In this document: positions 6,761 to 8,167 of the stretch, piece by piece
Position numbering within the stretch: the first letter of the stretch is position 1
How the letters are laid out: the number at the start of each line of letters is the position of its first letter
Assembly: GCA_027322375.1 (NCBI GenBank)
Contig: DAHVRS010000005.1
Span: 1-8,167 of the forward strand
DNA length: 8,167 nucleotides
Reading direction: 5' to 3'
Source of the DNA: Brachybacterium sp.
GTDB taxonomy: Bacteria > Actinomycetota > Actinomycetes > Actinomycetales > Dermabacteraceae
Made by a program: the position numbers and the translations under genes
The notes under the pieces: model-generated
Databases searched by the model: none
Told to the model about the DNA's origin: nothing
What the model saw: the letters and a program-made list of their open reading frames with translations, nothing else

Positions 6761-7320
6761 GAGACACCTGCGAGGTGATGCTCGAGGGCCCGGCCCAGCT
6801 GGGGGACCTGGGAGGCCGTCCAGGGGCTGAGTGCCCACGGTGAGAGCTCCACGAGCGAGGTGAGCTCCGCGGGGGAGACCCACCGCAGATCCATGACCTC
6901 CTCCGCGTTCGGCGCCGGATCGCCGTCCGCGGTCGCGACGAACACCGGGCAGATCTCGTTCTCGACGATCCCGGAGGCGTCCACCGCCCGATACCGGAAG
7001 TCCGGCAGAGCCTCCTCGACGGCGCGCACCCCCATGCCCAGCTCGTGCCGGGCATGGCGCGAGATCGCCTCGGAGACGGGCTCGCCCTGGCGGGGGTGGC
7101 CGCAGAACGAGTTCGTCCACACCCCGGGCCAGGTGCGCTTGGTCAGCGCGCGGCGGGTGAGCAGCACGTTCCCGTCCTCCCGGATCACGTAGCAGGAGAA
7201 GGCCAGGTGGAGTGGGGTGTCGCGGGTGTGGACGGCAGCTCTAGGGGCCACGCCGAGGGGGTGGCCGTGGACGTCGACCAGCACGACGTGATCCTGGGGG
7301 ACTGCAGCGGTGCCGGTCAT
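6757..7320 (-). CDS. idi: Isopentenyl-diphosphate delta-isomerase, type I (Nudix fold)
   Basis: A 187-residue cytosolic metalloenzyme that interconverts IPP and DMAPP, supplying the primer for CrtE and the C5 donor for CrtEb. Type I hallmarks are present: HLAFSCYVIREDGNVLLTRR spanning 38-57, TWPGVWTNSFCGHP (63-76) with catalytic Cys73, a Nudix-like stretch GEPVSEAISRHARHELGM (79-96), and ENEICPVFVA (120-129) with the metal-binding and catalytic glutamates E120 and E122. Length matches bacterial type I enzymes (about 180 residues). The ATG at 7320 has GAGGAGA ending 4 nt upstream. It is the first gene of the operon, so its promoter and leader in 7321-7423 probably drive all nine genes. Having idi at the head differs from C. 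glutamicum, where idi is not part of the crt cluster. The identification is firm. Confidence 0.96.
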   Translation of the reverse strand: MTGTAAVPQDHVVLVDVHGHPLGVAPRAAVHTRDTPLHLAFSCYVIREDGNVLLTRRALTKRTWPGVWTNSFCGHPRQGEPVSEAISRHARHELGMGVRAVEEALPDFRYRAVDASGIVENEICPVFVATADGDPAPNAEEVMDLRWVSPAELTSLVELSPWALSPWTASQVPQLGRALEHHLAGVS

Positions 7321-7324
7321 CGTC

Positions 7325-7331
7325 TCTCCTC
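7325..7331 (-). promoter_or_regulatory. Ribosome-binding site of idi
   Basis: Minus-strand GAGGAGA ends 4 nt before the idi ATG at 7320. It lies next to the CGATATCG palindrome (7331-7338), so a protein bound there would also affect the operon's 5' leader. Confidence 0.7.
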
Positions 7332-7370
7332 GATATCGTTAGCTTATCTATCGAGATTAACTTTAGCATC
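7331..7370. promoter_or_regulatory. AT-rich divergent promoter/operator region between idi and the MarR gene
   Basis: Forty bases with about 35% G+C in a window of 70% or more, placed between the divergent starts of idi and the MarR gene. Two symmetric elements are visible. One is a perfect 8-bp palindrome CGATATCG at 7331-7338. The other is an imperfect 22-bp palindrome at 7341-7362 centred on ATCT-ATCG-AGAT (7346-7357), in which 7 of 9 arm positions pair. TTAGC also recurs as a direct repeat at 7339-7343 and 7363-7367, 24 bp apart. On the minus strand TAAGCT (7346 to 7341) could serve as a TANNNT -10 element for idi; on the plus strand TTAGCT with a 17-bp spacer to TTTAGC is a weak candidate pair for the regulator gene. 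MarR dimers usually bind palindromes of about 16-22 bp, so self-regulation plus control of idi-crt is the natural reading. Exact promoter hexamers are uncertain. Confidence 0.6.
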
Positions 7371-7411
7371 CACAGATCTCCCGGGCTCCGTGCCTGGTGA
7401 CTTGATCGCGT

Positions 7412-7419
7412 GGAGGGAG
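7412..7419 (+). promoter_or_regulatory. Ribosome-binding site deciding the GTG start of the MarR gene
   Basis: GGAGGGAG ends 4 nt before GTG 7424 and is the only good Shine-Dalgarno near the N-terminus. It supports the GTG start over later in-frame ATG codons. Confidence 0.65.
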
Positions 7420-7423
7420 CGCC

Positions 7424-7987
7424 GTGAACTCGTACTGGTACGACGAGGAGGGGTCCGCCGTCGCCCTGCTCTCCGCGGTGCGCCGGTTCTGCGGGGCCGA
7501 TCACGAGATGCGGCGGCGCATGGCCGTGGGCATGGACATGAACACCACCGATCTCGCCGCGCTGCGCGTGGTGATCGCGCACGAGAAGGCGGACGATCCG
7601 GTGACGCCGTTGCGACTCGCCCGACACCTGGGGATCTCCGGTGCCTCGACCTCGAAGCTGCTGGACCGACTCACGGGCTCCGGGCATGTCGAGCGAGCGC
7701 CGAACCCGCGCGACCGACGCTCCTCGATCGTGCGCGCCACCGATCACGCCCGCCTCCAGGTGAGGGAGCGCCTCGGCGGGATGCACGAGCGGATGCTCGA
7801 GATCGCTCAGGAGGTCCCGGCCCCCGCTCGACCAGTCGTGATCGACTTCCTGCTGGCCATGGCGCAGCAGCTGGAGGCGGAGGCGTCGTCCGGCGCGCTC
7901 ACCGTGCGCGCTGATCGGCCATCCCAGCCGTGCCAGCCGTGCCCGCCGTCCCGTGCATCGCCGTGTTCCGCATTCGAGGAGGGCTGA
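7424..7987 (+). CDS. MarR-family transcriptional regulator, CrtR-like by position
   Basis: A 187-residue winged-helix regulator, presumably a dimeric DNA-binding protein. The N-terminal helix (10-35) is followed by the wHTH at about 42-106: TTDLAALRVV, VTPLRLARHLGISGASTSKLL spanning 60-80, recognition helix SGASTSKLLDRLTGSGHV (72-89), and wing PNPRDRRSSIVRAT (93-106) with the MarR D-x-RR signature. The helix at about 107-152 completes the dimerisation domain. Start GTG 7424 is set by a good Shine-Dalgarno. Divergent placement next to a crt operon matches C. glutamicum CrtR, a MarR-type repressor of crt genes that responds to GGPP; the same role here is inference. The C-terminal 35 residues beyond the core are odd: Pro/Ser-rich with three cysteines (C170, C173, C181) and a QPCQPC repeat. 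A fourth cysteine is C23. Redox or metal sensing by the tail is speculative. The gene ends 5 nt from a convergent reading frame. Confidence 0.87.
   Translation: MNSYWYDEEGSAVALLSAVRRFCGADHEMRRRMAVGMDMNTTDLAALRVVIAHEKADDPVTPLRLARHLGISGASTSKLLDRLTGSGHVERAPNPRDRRSSIVRATDHARLQVRERLGGMHERMLEIAQEVPAPARPVVIDFLLAMAQQLEAEASSGALTVRADRPSQPCQPCPPSRASPCSAFEEG
7924..7950 (+). repeat. 9-bp tandem repeat within the 3' end of the MarR gene
   Basis: CCAGCCGTG occurs twice head to tail (7924-7932, 7933-7941), followed by a degenerate third copy CCCGCCGTC (7942-7950, 7 of 9 bases the same). In the reading frame the repeat gives QPC-QPC-PPS. A 9-bp unit keeps the frame, so copy number could vary between strains without a frameshift. 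Confidence 0.7.
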
Positions 7988-7992
7988 CGGCC

Positions 7993-8166
7993 TCAGACCC
8001 GTCGGGCCTCGCGGCGCGTCTTCGCCCAGCCGTCCAGGCTGTCCCACACCGCGATCCCGAGGACCAGCAGTCCGAGGAGCGCGCCGAGGGTGCCCAGGGA
8101 GTTCGAGCCGATCGCGCCGACGGTGCGGGCGAGCTCGATCACCTCGGGGTTCAGCAGCTCGCCCAT
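7993..8166 (-). CDS. Small hypothetical membrane protein, or C-terminus of a larger one (window edge)
   Basis: A 57-codon minus-strand frame from ATG 8166 to TGA 7993, one base from the right edge, so neither the ribosome-binding site nor an upstream extension can be examined. It shows an acidic amphipathic start (GELLNPEVIELARTVGAI), a single hydrophobic segment at about 22-42 (NSLGTLGALLGLLVLGIAVW) and a basic tail (KTRREARRV), consistent with a membrane anchor with the tail in the cytoplasm. Codon use is GC-rich like the neighbours, which supports it being real. I do not recognise the family. It may be a complete small protein or the last helix of a larger membrane protein. It converges on the MarR gene with a 5-nt gap and no evident link to the carotenoid pathway. 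Confidence 0.5.
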   Translation of the reverse strand: MGELLNPEVIELARTVGAIGSNSLGTLGALLGLLVLGIAVWDSLDGWAKTRREARRV

Positions 8167-8167
8167 G

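Noticed and set aside
6761..7120. N-terminal extension of crtE through the open frame into idi
   Set aside because: The extra residues are Gly/Arg-rich shadow of idi; homologous GGPP synthases begin near ATG 6760.
7371..7411. AGATCT and CCCGGG palindromes in the leader of the MarR gene
   Set aside because: Simple 6-bp restriction-site-like palindromes whose flanks do not extend the symmetry; no basis to call an operator or riboswitch.
7988..8010. Possible bidirectional terminator between the MarR gene and the convergent frame (GGCC...GGCC and CCC-GTC-GGG)
   Set aside because: Stems are only 3-4 bp and there is no T-run on either strand; in such GC-rich DNA they are expected by chance.

Overview
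The window is very GC-rich (roughly 70% or more by eye, with strong G/C preference at third codon positions). It carries an almost complete C50-carotenoid biosynthesis operon of the kind found in high-GC Gram-positive bacteria. The gene set (idi, crtE, crtB, crtI, a split lycopene cyclase crtYe/crtYf and lycopene elongase crtEb) points to an actinobacterium, probably in Micrococcales. A Brachybacterium-like source is a guess from overall flavour; nothing in the window proves it.

Layout: nine genes read leftwards on the minus strand from 7320 to the left edge: idi (7320-6757), crtE (6760-5660), an SDR-DUF2867 protein (5663-4110), a long TspO-type membrane protein (4113-3283), crtB (3286-2420), crtI (2423-834), crtYe (837-484), crtYf (487-179) and crtEb (182 to beyond base 1, truncated). 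All eight junctions are exact 4-nt start/stop overlaps (seven ATGA, one TTGA), so there is not one intergenic base in about 7.3 kb. On the plus strand, a MarR-family regulator (7424-7987) is divergent from idi across a 103-bp gap that contains a 40-bp AT-rich island with palindromes. At the right edge, a 57-residue membrane-protein frame (8166-7993) converges on the regulator gene.

Expected pathway: Idi balances IPP and DMAPP; CrtE makes geranylgeranyl diphosphate (GGPP); CrtB condenses two GGPP to phytoene; CrtI desaturates phytoene to lycopene; CrtEb adds two C5 units to give an acyclic C50 carotenoid; CrtYe plus CrtYf cyclise the ends. The order crtB-crtI-crtYe-crtYf-crtEb matches the Corynebacterium glutamicum decaprenoxanthin cluster rather than the crtE2-first order of the Micrococcus luteus sarcinaxanthin cluster. 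Ring type (epsilon, beta or gamma) cannot be read from this sequence. The MarR gene sits where CrtR sits in C. glutamicum, so a GGPP-type feedback repressor is the leading hypothesis.

The less explained parts are the SDR-DUF2867 and long TspO-like genes, embedded with translational coupling between crtE and crtB; the chain of 4-nt overlaps; and an unusual Cys/Pro-rich, QPC-repeat tail on the regulator. I see no RNA genes, insertion sequences or CRISPR arrays, and no stretch longer than 300 bases lacks a gene.
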